A stretch of 64,000 nt of DNA from Metamycoplasma alkalescens (lineage in GTDB: Bacteria > Bacillota_I > Bacilli_A > Mycoplasmatales > Metamycoplasmataceae), in NCBI RefSeq assembly GCF_900476125.1, contig NZ_LS991949.1:310001-374000 (forward strand), given 5' to 3'. The notes under the pieces were generated by a model. The model did not search any database and had not been told where the DNA came from. It saw only the letters and a list, made by a program, of their open reading frames with translations. This document shows positions 52,988 through 60,247 of this stretch, one piece after another (the stretch's first letter is position 1; every line of letters begins with the position of its first letter). Made by a program: the position numbers and the translations under genes.

Positions 52988-53065
52988 TGGTGCGAACAAA
53001 TGGACTTGAACCATCGACCTCACGATTATCAGTCGTGTGCTCTAACCAACTGAGCTATGCTCGCA
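52988..53065 (-). tRNA. tRNA-Ile (anticodon GAT)
   Basis: The acceptor TGCGAGC pairs with GTTCGCA. The anticodon stem CACGA/TCGTG encloses the loop CTGATAA (anticodon GAT). The T arm GATGGTTCAAGTCCATT follows and CCA is encoded. It lies just after rpsI. Confidence 0.94.
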
Positions 53066-53112
53066 TTAAACTCATATGGAATAAAAACCCATATAAGTAT
53101 ATCATAAAATCA

Positions 53113-53511
53113 CTAACGTTTTGAAAATTGTCTTGCTCTTCTTGCTTTTCTCAAACCAAATTTCTTACGTTCTTTGACACGGGCATCTCTTGTTAGAAAT
53201 CCTGCCTCTTTTAATTTGTTGTGGTATTCATTATTTGATGCTTCTAGTAGTGCTCTTGCAATTCCTAAGCGAATTGCTCCTGCTTGTCCTGTTAATCCCC
53301 CACCATTCACATTCACAAAAATATCAAATTGATTAGTTGTTTCAGTTACAGTAAATGGACTTGTTGCATCTTTTAATAAAATCCCTGAATTTAAGTATTG
53401 TTTTGCTTCCTTACCATTAATTACAAAGTTACCTTTTCCTGGAATCAAGTAAACTCTAGCAACAGATGATTTACGACGGCCTAAACCATAATATCTAATT
53501 TTTTCTGCCAT
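53113..53511 (-). CDS. rpsI: 30S ribosomal protein S9
   Basis: 132 residues. Landmarks are [66 protein letters not shown]; the C-terminal SKR contacts P-site tRNA. The ATG overlaps the stop of rplM by one base (TAATG). rplM-rpsI is the conserved pair. Confidence 0.98.
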   Translation of the reverse strand: MAEKIRYYGLGRRKSSVARVYLIPGKGNFVINGKEAKQYLNSGILLKDATSPFTVTETTNQFDIFVNVNGGGLTGQAGAIRLGIARALLEASNNEYHNKLKEAGFLTRDARVKERKKFGLRKARRARQFSKR

Positions 53512-53945
53512 TATTTAACCTCTAAGACTGTTGGTTGTTGTCCAACTTGTTTATGATTTGCATCTGCATATACATATAAGTTTTTAAATTGTTTACGGCC
53601 TAGTTTTGTATGAGGTAACATCCCTCTAACTGCTTTTTCAACCAAAAGTTCAGGTTTTTTAGCTCTTAGGTTTGCAGCTGTAATTTGTTTTAATCCACCA
53701 GGATATCCGGTGTGGTGGTAATAAATTTTCTTTTCATCTTTTTTAGCTGTTAAAAGAACATCTTTTGCATTAATAACAACTACATTGTCGCCCATGTCAA
53801 CATTTGGTGTAAATGTTGGTTTATTTTTTCCGCGAAGGACTGAAGCTACAAGAGTTGAAAGTCTACCTAGTGGTACGTTGGCTGCATCGACGATGTATCA
53901 TTTTTTGTCAACTAATTCTTTTTTAATAATTGTTGTTTGACGCAT
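53511..53945 (-). CDS. rplM: 50S ribosomal protein L13
   Basis: 144 residues with one TGA-Trp (the W of KKWYIVDAA). Landmarks are [51 protein letters not shown] and [15 protein letters not shown]. The ATG at 53945 begins [20 protein letters not shown] lies upstream. Confidence 0.98.
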
Positions 53946-54033
53946 ACTTTCTCTTTCTTATTTTATTTTTTATCTAAAATTAAATTGCAATTTAAATTTA
54001 TGCTTACCAATTATAATATACAAATTAAGATTT

Positions 54034-54696
54034 TTAAATAATTTTTGCCAACATGTAAATAAGTGCTGTCTCAGTTCGCAAAATTGTTTTTGTTAATCCC
54101 ACGACATTGACTTGATGATTTAGTGCCAAATTGATTTCATCTTGACTAAATCCTCCTTCAGGACCAACAATTAAAAGTGTATCTTTGTTTGTTTGACAAA
54201 GAGTATTTTCTTTTTTCTTTTCATAAGCAATAAACTTATTTTTAAAATCTAATTTAATTACTTCTTCAAAACTTAAGGGAGCTTCTAAACTAGGAATTTG
54301 GTTACGAAATGCTTGTTGGGAAGCTTCAAAAATAATTTTTTTAAATCTTTGGTATTTTTTAATTAACTCCAAATTTGATTTATCAGTATATTGCGAAATA
54401 AACGGAATAATTTTTGTCACACCTAACTCTGAACATTTTTGCAGCGCAATTTCAAAATGACTTTGTTTGATGAAAGGAATGGCAACAACTAATTGGTATC
54501 CAAGTTCATTATTAATTGCTAACTTTTTTTTAATAATTGCCTTATTTGGATACAAATAATTACACAAATAAAATTCATTTTGATAATTAATTAAAAAATC
54601 TTCATTTTTAATTCTAATTACTTTTAGATGTTTTTGAAGTTCTGGATCTAATAAAAAATAATTATCAATCTTTTTTTGACTAAAAAATTTGTACAT
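54034..54696 (-). CDS. rsmE: 16S rRNA (uracil(1498)-N3)-methyltransferase RsmE
   Basis: 220 residues, SPOUT family. The landmarks are KVIRIKNED, EIALQKCSELGVTKIIPF, ASQQAFRNQIPSLEAP, LLIVGPEGGFSQDEI and ILRTETALIYML. It modifies 16S rRNA near the decoding site. The ATG lies seven bases after a TATAAT box, with no ribosome-binding site. Confidence 0.94.
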   Translation of the reverse strand: MYKFFSQKKIDNYFLLDPELQKHLKVIRIKNEDFLINYQNEFYLCNYLYPNKAIIKKKLAINNELGYQLVVAIPFIKQSHFEIALQKCSELGVTKIIPFISQYTDKSNLELIKKYQRFKKIIFEASQQAFRNQIPSLEAPLSFEEVIKLDFKNKFIAYEKKKENTLCQTNKDTLLIVGPEGGFSQDEINLALNHQVNVVGLTKTILRTETALIYMLAKII

Positions 54697-54703
54697 AATA
54701 AAA

Positions 54704-54709
54704 ATTATA
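54704..54709 (-). promoter_or_regulatory. -10 box of rsmE, seven bases before the ATG
   Basis: On the minus strand TATAAT is followed by TTTTATT and the ATG. Confidence 0.6.
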
Positions 54710-54801
54710 TCTAAAATAAAAAGAAGGAAAGACCAAGTCTTCCTTTCTTTCTGATTTAGATTGTAAGGAAATTTGTTTCACTAAAATTTCGATACATCAT
54801 C

Positions 54802-55938
54802 TTAATTTCTAAAATTTCTATGCACTAAATCATTATCCTCATCATTAAAATCATTTTGGTTTGAATATGATTTTTTTGACTCTGAAAACAAACCTGGGAA
54901 TGTCAAAAATTCTTGTGTTGTTTCTTCATCATGATAAGAATCTTTATGATTTTCATTTTCAAGCAAATGAAAATCATTTTCATCTTGGTTTTTTTTGTTC
55001 CCTGTTGCAATCACAGAAACATAAGTTTCACCAAGTTTTTCATGGGCATCATTGTTTGAAGTGCCAACGCCAAAAATAACATCAATATTTTGGCCAGCAA
55101 TCTTTTTTAATTCATTGATTGCAAGTTGAAAATCATTAATTGAATTATTTGTTGATGATGAAAAATAAACAATTGCTTTGGAAATTTCAATATTACTTTC
55201 TAAAATTGGACTACTAATTGCATTAATCATTGCTCTTTGAGCGGCATTTTCACCACTTGCATTACCAATTCCAACAATGGTTTCACCCGCATCCTTAATT
55301 AATGTTTCTAAATCAGCTAAATCAAGATTGATTAGTCCAGGAACAGCAATAATATCAACAACTGTTCGAATAAATTGCTTTACGATGTTGTTAGCAATAC
55401 TAAAAGCATCTTTAAAATTAATGTCGCCATATTCTTTTCCTAATTTATCATTGGAAATAATAATATATGAATCAACATATTTTTTTAGCTCTTCAATGCC
55501 TTCTTTTGCAACTTTATTTCTTTTAATTCCTTCAAATTCAAATGGCGTTGTGACGATGGCAATCACTAATGAATTTTGTTCTTTTGCAGCTTTTGCAATC
55601 ACAGGCGCAGCTCCCGTTCCAGTTCCGCCACCCATCCCTGCAGTAATCACAACTAAATTTGCATTTTTGATTTTTTCTTTGATTTCTTGAATTGAGTGCT
55701 CTGCTGCTTTTTTACCAACCTCAGGATTTGCACCAGCACCAATTCCTCTTTTATCGCCCAATTGTAAGGTTACTGATTTATCAAATCTGTCTAAAATTTG
55801 TTTATCAGTGTTTGCAACAATAAATTCTAACCCATCAATTTTTGTATCTAAAATACCTTGAATACTATTATTACCCCCACCTCCAACTCCAATTACTTTT
55901 ATTTTTGCAACTGAGTTAAAATTTTCAGTGTCCAACAT
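54802..55938 (-). CDS. ftsZ: Cell division protein FtsZ
   Basis: 378 residues without TGA codons. It is a tubulin-like GTPase that forms the division ring. Nucleotide-binding landmarks are GVGGGGNNSI, ITAGMGGGTGTGAAPVIA and IANTDKQIL-like VANTDKQILD. The last about 60 residues are a variable acidic linker without an obvious FtsA-binding peptide. AAAGGAG precedes the ATG. An imperfect hairpin (54721-54749) lies downstream. Confidence 0.97.
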   Translation of the reverse strand: MLDTENFNSVAKIKVIGVGGGGNNSIQGILDTKIDGLEFIVANTDKQILDRFDKSVTLQLGDKRGIGAGANPEVGKKAAEHSIQEIKEKIKNANLVVITAGMGGGTGTGAAPVIAKAAKEQNSLVIAIVTTPFEFEGIKRNKVAKEGIEELKKYVDSYIIISNDKLGKEYGDINFKDAFSIANNIVKQFIRTVVDIIAVPGLINLDLADLETLIKDAGETIVGIGNASGENAAQRAMINAISSPILESNIEISKAIVYFSSSTNNSINDFQLAINELKKIAGQNIDVIFGVGTSNNDAHEKLGETYVSVIATGNKKNQDENDFHLLENENHKDSYHDEETTQEFLTFPGLFSESKKSYSNQNDFNDEDNDLVHRNFRN

Positions 55939-56412
55939 TTAAATCTCCTTTTTTTTAATAATTTTTAAGTCATAATTTAGAATTTAATTCTTTATTTATA
56001 ATCTCATGACAAATTACAGAAATTTTGTTGTAATTTGAGATTAATAATAGTATTTTTTTAGGTTTATAGTTTTTGAATTTATTGTTATAAATTTGTTATC
56101 AAAGTGGCATTTTTATTCTTAATTTGAGACTAATTTTTTTATTCAAAGCAAAATTATTAGTCACAATTCTTTATTAAAGTAATATAATATTAACGTTTTT
56201 TATGATTGTAAGACATTTCACGTTTCGAAATTTTAAACAAAATTTTGAAACCTTTTTTTTATTTATTTAGAAAAAAATAAACAAAAAGTAATTTAAATTA
56301 AATACAAATTTTGAACCAAGATTTTCACTTTTATTAATTTCATTAATTCAAATTTTTCTTTGATTTATTTTAAATTTAGATATTATATTTCATTAACAAA
56401 TCATAAGAATAA
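55939..56412. other. Intergenic region between ftsZ and rsmH (474 bp, no protein gene)
   Basis: No open frame of note is present; homologous clusters in other mycoplasmas often have another gene here. A hairpin lies at 56000-56042 (AATCTCA/TGAGATT outer stem plus AATTAC/GTAATT inner stem), upstream of ftsZ. A plus-strand promoter and terminator pair lies at 56183-56260 (listed separately). The rest is A+T-rich with nothing recognisable. Confidence 0.7.
56195..56260 (+). ncRNA. Candidate small RNA in the ftsZ-rsmH gap
   Basis: A TATAAT box at 56183-56188 is followed about seven bases later by the predicted start. A perfect 13-bp stem (56222-56234 with 56239-56251, one G-U pair) with the tetraloop AAAC follows, then eight T (56253-56260). 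This is a textbook intrinsic terminator. No plus-strand protein gene ends here, because all genes from 52 to 57.8 kb run on the minus strand. The predicted transcript is about 65 bases. Unproven. Confidence 0.4.
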
Positions 56413-57327
56413 TTAACCTAATTTTGTGATCACTCTTAATTTTGCACTACGTGATCTTTTGTTATTTCGAATTTCAAATTCTGAAGGCAAAAACTTTTTT
56501 TGTTTTCAGTTTTTATTGATTTGAATTGGTAGTTTGTTTAATTTAGGATCAATATAACTAAGTTTTTGAAAGAATTTTTTTACTTTGATATCTTCCTTAC
56601 TATGGAAAGTAATAATTGCTAATTTTCCATTTACATTTAATAAATTAGGAATTTGGGATAATAAATCATCTAAAGCATTCAATTCATCATTAACAGCAAT
56701 TCTTATTGCTTGAAAAATTGCTTTCGAAGGGTTTTTTTCCCGAATGACTTTGGCTGGAAGGCTTTTTTTAATAATCTCATTTAATTCAAATGAAGTTTGA
56801 ATCGGACGGTTTTTTATGATTGATTTCGCAATCGCTTTCGCAAATTTTACATCACCATAATCATAAAGAATTTGTTCAATTTGAGCTTCATCTCAGAAAT
56901 TGATGATTTGATAAGCATCCAATTTTGCATCCAAATCCATACGCATATCCAATTTTGTGTTTTGTGAATATGAAAACCCACGGCTAATTTCATCTAATTG
57001 TGGGCTTGATACACCCAAATCAGCTAAAATTCCATCAACTTTTTCAATGTTAAGTTTTTTTAGTTCATTTGTTAGATACCTAAAATCACTTTTTATTAAG
57101 ATATAAGAGTCACTGATTTTTTTTAATTTTGGTTCTGATTCTTTAATTGCTTGAATGTCTTTATCAAAGCAAATTAGTAATCCTGAACCATTTTCATGAA
57201 TTTTTTTAAGTATTTCAAGACTATGACCTGCGCGCCCAAGGGTTAAATCTAAATAAATTCCTTGTTTTTTTATTTCCAATGCATCAATTACTTCATGCAA
57301 TAAAACAGGAATATGTTTTTTTATAAT
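56413..57327 (-). CDS. rsmH: 16S rRNA (cytosine(1402)-N4)-methyltransferase RsmH (MraW), non-canonical start
   Basis: About 304 residues with two TGA-Trp codons. The family start KHIPVLLHEVIDAL is present, but the in-frame codons before it are ATT-ATA-AAA-AAA, with a stop further up. So the start must be ATT (57327) or ATA (57324), unless a TTG at 57300 is used, which would remove the conserved KHIPVL. AGAAGG lies at the right distance. Other landmarks are LDLTLGRAGHS, ILADLGVSSPQLD, RGFSY, LDMRMD and IITFHSKED. Coupled to mraZ: the start overlaps the mraZ stop. Confidence 0.9.
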
Positions 57328-57761
57328 TTAATACCTTCTTCAAAAAGTTTTTGTGCTAGATCATCAATACTTTCTTCATTCTCAAAATAATTTTCTTTTG
57401 CATCATAAATTTCCTTAGAAAAGATTTCACAAACATTTCCTAAACCGATGATGACAATGTTTTTTTTGATAGCGGCTTTTTCAGTTAAATGTTTTGGAAG
57501 AATAATTCGATTTGATTTATCCGGACTAACTAATTCAGTATTGGCATAAATAAACCGACTTAATTCTCTTAAATTTTTGTTAAGTAAGTTATTTTCATCA
57601 AGTCTTGATTTCATTTTTTCAAATTCTTTTTTATCTCTAAGAATTATTTGTTTGTCAAACCCGATTGTCAAAAAAAATTCATTACCTAATTCAGATAAGA
57701 TTTTTGGCGGAATGACAATTCTATTTTTGTCATCAAGACTTCTTTCATATTTACCAAACAT
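57321..57761 (-). CDS. mraZ: Transcriptional regulator MraZ
   Basis: 146 residues. Two AbrB-like SpoVT folds: FGKYERSLDDKNRIVIPPKIL and YANTELVSPDKSNRIILPKHL (each with the DxxNRI/ DxxGR signature). MraZ is a DNA-binding ring that controls the division cluster and its own gene. GGGAG precedes the ATG, and three 10-bp repeats lie directly upstream. It heads mraZ-rsmH-(gap)-ftsZ. Confidence 0.96.
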   Translation of the reverse strand: MFGKYERSLDDKNRIVIPPKILSELGNEFFLTIGFDKQIILRDKKEFEKMKSRLDENNLLNKNLRELSRFIYANTELVSPDKSNRIILPKHLTEKAAIKKNIVIIGLGNVCEIFSKEIYDAKENYFENEESIDDLAQKLFEEGIKL

Positions 57762-57762
57762 T

Positions 57763-57787
57763 TACACTTTCTCCCACTATCACCCAA
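57763..57787 (-). promoter_or_regulatory. Three MraZ-box-like repeats upstream of mraZ
   Basis: On the minus strand TTGGG (57783-57787), GTGGG (57773-57777) and GTGTA (57763-57767) occur at exact 10-base spacing. MraZ sites in other bacteria are three or four such direct repeats (TGGG plus five-base spacers). The third rep overlaps the ribosome-binding region, so repression by MraZ itself is plausible. Confidence 0.65.
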
Positions 57788-57851
57788 ATTGTATCATACT
57801 TAAAATTATAATTTTAAAAAATATTATAAATTTTGTTAAAATGATTTGTAT

Positions 57852-57927
57852 GCTGGTTTAGCTCAGTTGGTAGAGCAACTAATTCGTAATTAGTAGCGCA
57901 GGGGTTCAAATCCTCTAACCAGCACCA
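57852..57927 (+). tRNA. tRNA-Thr (anticodon CGT)
   Basis: The acceptor GCTGGTT pairs with AACCAGC. The anticodon stem ACTAA/TTAGT encloses the loop TTCGTAA (anticodon CGT). The T loop is TTCAAAT and CCA is encoded. First of a run of tRNA genes. Confidence 0.94.
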
Positions 57928-58043
57928 TAATTTGCTGATGATAATGGGCTATGTTGGAAAAAAATATCGCCAAAATTAATTTTTTATTTTTTTTATGAAT
58001 TAAAAATTTTTTTGGTTATAATAATTAAGCATTTCAAATGAGT

Positions 58044-58118
58044 GCCGACTTAGCTCAGCGGTAGAGCAGCTGGCTGTTAACCAGTTGGTCGTTGGTTCAA
58101 TCCCAATAGTCGGCGCCA
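58044..58118 (+). tRNA. tRNA-Asn (anticodon GTT)
   Basis: The acceptor GCCGACT pairs with AGTCGGC. The anticodon stem GCTGG/CCAGT encloses the loop CTGTTAA (anticodon GTT). CCA is encoded. Followed four bases later by tRNA-Glu. Confidence 0.95.
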
Positions 58119-58122
58119 TTAT

Positions 58123-58198
58123 GGCCCTATGGTGAAGTGGTTAACACATATGGTTTTCATCCATACATGCGTGGGTTCGAGTCCCGCTAGGGTCACCA
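58123..58198 (+). tRNA. tRNA-Glu (anticodon TTC)
   Basis: The acceptor GGCCCTA pairs with TAGGGTC. The anticodon stem TATGG/CCATA encloses the loop TTTTCAT (anticodon TTC). CCA is encoded. Confidence 0.95.
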
Positions 58199-58203
58199 AA
58201 TTT

Positions 58204-58279
58204 GGAGAATTAGCTCAGTTGGGAGAGCATCGCCCTTACAAGGCGAGGGTCGTGGGTTCGAGCCCCTCATTCTCCACCA
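58204..58279 (+). tRNA. tRNA-Val (anticodon TAC)
   Basis: The acceptor GGAGAAT pairs with ATTCTCC. The anticodon stem TCGCC/GGCGA encloses the loop CTTACAA (anticodon TAC). CCA is encoded. Confidence 0.95.
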
Positions 58280-58295
58280 TTTGTTAAATACATCT

Positions 58296-58319
58296 AAAAA
58301 TGCTCAAGGGCATTTTTTT
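58296..58319 (+). terminator. Terminator after the plus-strand tRNA cluster
   Basis: AAAAATGC pairs with GCATTTTT, ending in a T run. Confidence 0.85.
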
Positions 58320-58448
58320 ATTATTTTCTTTATATATAATATATATATAAATTAAATTTAAATTTAGAGTTTAAAATTAAACAAATAAAAAAAATAAAAA
58401 GTTACTTTATTTCAAATTACAAAGTAACTTTTATCCAATTTAATGATA

Positions 58449-58533
58449 TGGTGCACGAGGAGGGACTTGAACCCTCACGCCAAAAGCATTAGTGCCTAAA
58501 ACTAACGTGTCTGCCAATTTCACCACTCGCGCA
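58449..58533 (-). tRNA. tRNA-Leu (anticodon TAG)
   Basis: The acceptor TGCGCGA pairs with TCGTGCA. The anticodon stem TTAGT/ACTAA encloses the loop TTTAGGC (anticodon TAG). The long variable arm (TGCTTTTGGCG) marks a class II tRNA. CCA is encoded. Confidence 0.94.
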
Positions 58534-58537
58534 TATC

Positions 58538-58613
58538 TGGTGCCGTTTATAGGACTTGAACCTACGACCTACTGATTACAAGTCAGTTGCTCTGCCAACT
58601 GAGCTAAAACGGC
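58538..58613 (-). tRNA. tRNA-Thr (anticodon TGT)
   Basis: The acceptor GCCGTTT pairs with AAACGGC. The anticodon stem ACTGA/TCAGT encloses the loop CTTGTAA (anticodon TGT). CCA is encoded. It lies four bases before tRNA-Leu on the minus strand. Confidence 0.95.
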
Positions 58614-58768
58614 TTGTTTTTTTAATGCTTCATAATTATATATAAATTTTTTTAATTTTTATAAAAAGTTGCATTATTTAGAAAATAAAAAAATGATTTA
58701 ATGTTATATAAAATAAACATTTTAATTAAATAATCTACATATTTTGTTAAAACATTAAATTTTAATAA

Positions 58769-58792
58769 AAAAGACCTATATAAAGGTCTTAT
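58769..58792. repeat. 24-bp target duplication, left copy (hairpin)
   Basis: AAAAGACC to GGTCTTAT, an inverted repeat with a TATATAAA loop. It recurs at 60161-60184. Confidence 0.9.
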
Positions 58793-60160
58793 GCTTAATT
58801 ATAAATTCAAGTGCAACACAATAAAGATATAAAATATAGTTGTGGACACTTGAATTTTTATTTTTAAAAATAAGAAAAAAAGTCCCGCTTGAGATAAAGG
58901 AACTTTCAATATGAATTATAACAAAAATAATAAATATAAACACATAAATGAAGTTGAAAGATCTTATATAAAATTTGAGCTTAATCGTAATAAATCAATA
59001 CGTTCAATTGCAAAAAAATTAGATAGAAGTCCTTCAACAATTATGCGAGAAATAAAAAGAAACACAAGTTTAGGAACTTATGACCCCATGGTAGCAAACA
59101 TTAAAGCTAAAAAACGTCATAGACATAAATATTATTTTAGATTTTTGTTGCCGAATAAATTTGATAAATTTACAGAATTATTCAAAAATAAATATGACAA
59201 AAAATACTATGGTGTGAAAGCTACATTACATGAGATAAAAAAGGATCCAAATATAAATTGTCCTTCATTAAGAACGGTATACAACTGAATAAATAAAAAT
59301 CTTTGAGTTATCAAAAGAAAAGATAGATTAAGAAAATGATATAAAAAGGGTGGAAAAAGAACTACATCAGTTATAAAAAGATTGGTTAATTCAGCAGATT
59401 ACGTTTTTCCAATATGAACAAGACCAAAAAAAATTGATTTAAGAAAAGAATTTGGACACTGAGAAGCTGATCTTGTATTGGGTAGAAAATCAAATGGATA
59501 TTACAATGTTTTAACACTTACAGAAAGAAAAACAAGAATCGGATTCGCAATAAAAGTTCGTTCAAAATCTGGATTTGTAATAAATTCAAGTCTTAAAAAT
59601 CTAATTCAAGATAACAATTTATTTGTCAAAAGCATAACCATAGATAATGGTATTGAATTTGAAAAAATTGGTTTATTAGCTAAGTGGTTAGACATAAAAA
59701 TATATCGTGCAGAACCATATGCATCATTCCAACGAGGTAGTAATGAACATTGAAATGGGATTTTAAGAAGAGAATTTAAAAAGGGGTTTGATTTTAATGA
59801 AATAACCCAAGAAGAATTAGAAAAAATAGTTTTCAAAATTAACAATATGCCAAGAGAAATATTAAACTGATTAACACCTTTGGAGTTGTTTAAAAAAGAA
59901 AATAGTAATGATTTTATATTATAAAAATTTACTTATTTAAAATTGATAAAATCAAACTAAAAAAAATAATAACTGACTAATGTCAGTTTTTTGAGTATTT
60001 CAAATTTTAGTTTTAATAATAAAACTCTTTAAATTGAATTTAGATTCAAAAAAATAATAAATATTTTTTCATTTTAAACAAAAAAATAAGTTATAGAAAC
60101 ATTTAATTTATAATAAAAAAAGCAAATGCAACAGTGTTGCACTTGAACTTTTCATTTAGG
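58793..60160 (+). mobile_element. IS30-family insertion sequence, IS1630-like, copy C (1368 bp)
   Basis: It has the same length and ends as copies A and B (TTCAAGTGCAACAC inverted repeats). It lies between the tRNA cluster and the cas9 remnant, with a 24-bp target duplication that is a complete terminator-like hairpin. Confidence 0.93.
58911..59924 (+). CDS. IS30-family transposase (copy C)
   Basis: 337 residues, an intact gene with the same helix-turn-helix and DDE landmarks as copy A. It differs from copy A by an Ile to Met change in YDPMVANIKAKK. Confidence 0.95.
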
Positions 60161-60184
60161 AAAAGACCTATATAAAGGTCTTAT
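60161..60184. repeat. 24-bp target duplication, right copy; probable cas9 terminator
   Basis: It is identical to 58769-58792. It lies 60 bases downstream of the cas9 stop, so the original hairpin probably ended cas9 transcription. Confidence 0.9.
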
Positions 60185-60247
60185 TTTATTTTATTAAATT
60201 TATCTAATTATTTTAAATTAATACACAATTATTTTTTTAGACATTAA

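Noticed and set aside
55277-55690. 137-codon plus-strand open frame inside ftsZ.
   Set aside because: Antisense shadow of the ftsZ GTPase domain, with no promoter or ribosome-binding site seen.
59606-59845. Conserved 79-codon open frame antisense to all three transposase copies.
   Set aside because: It is the mirror of a strongly conserved coding region with no ribosome-binding site and no recognisable product. Its conservation follows from the transposase.
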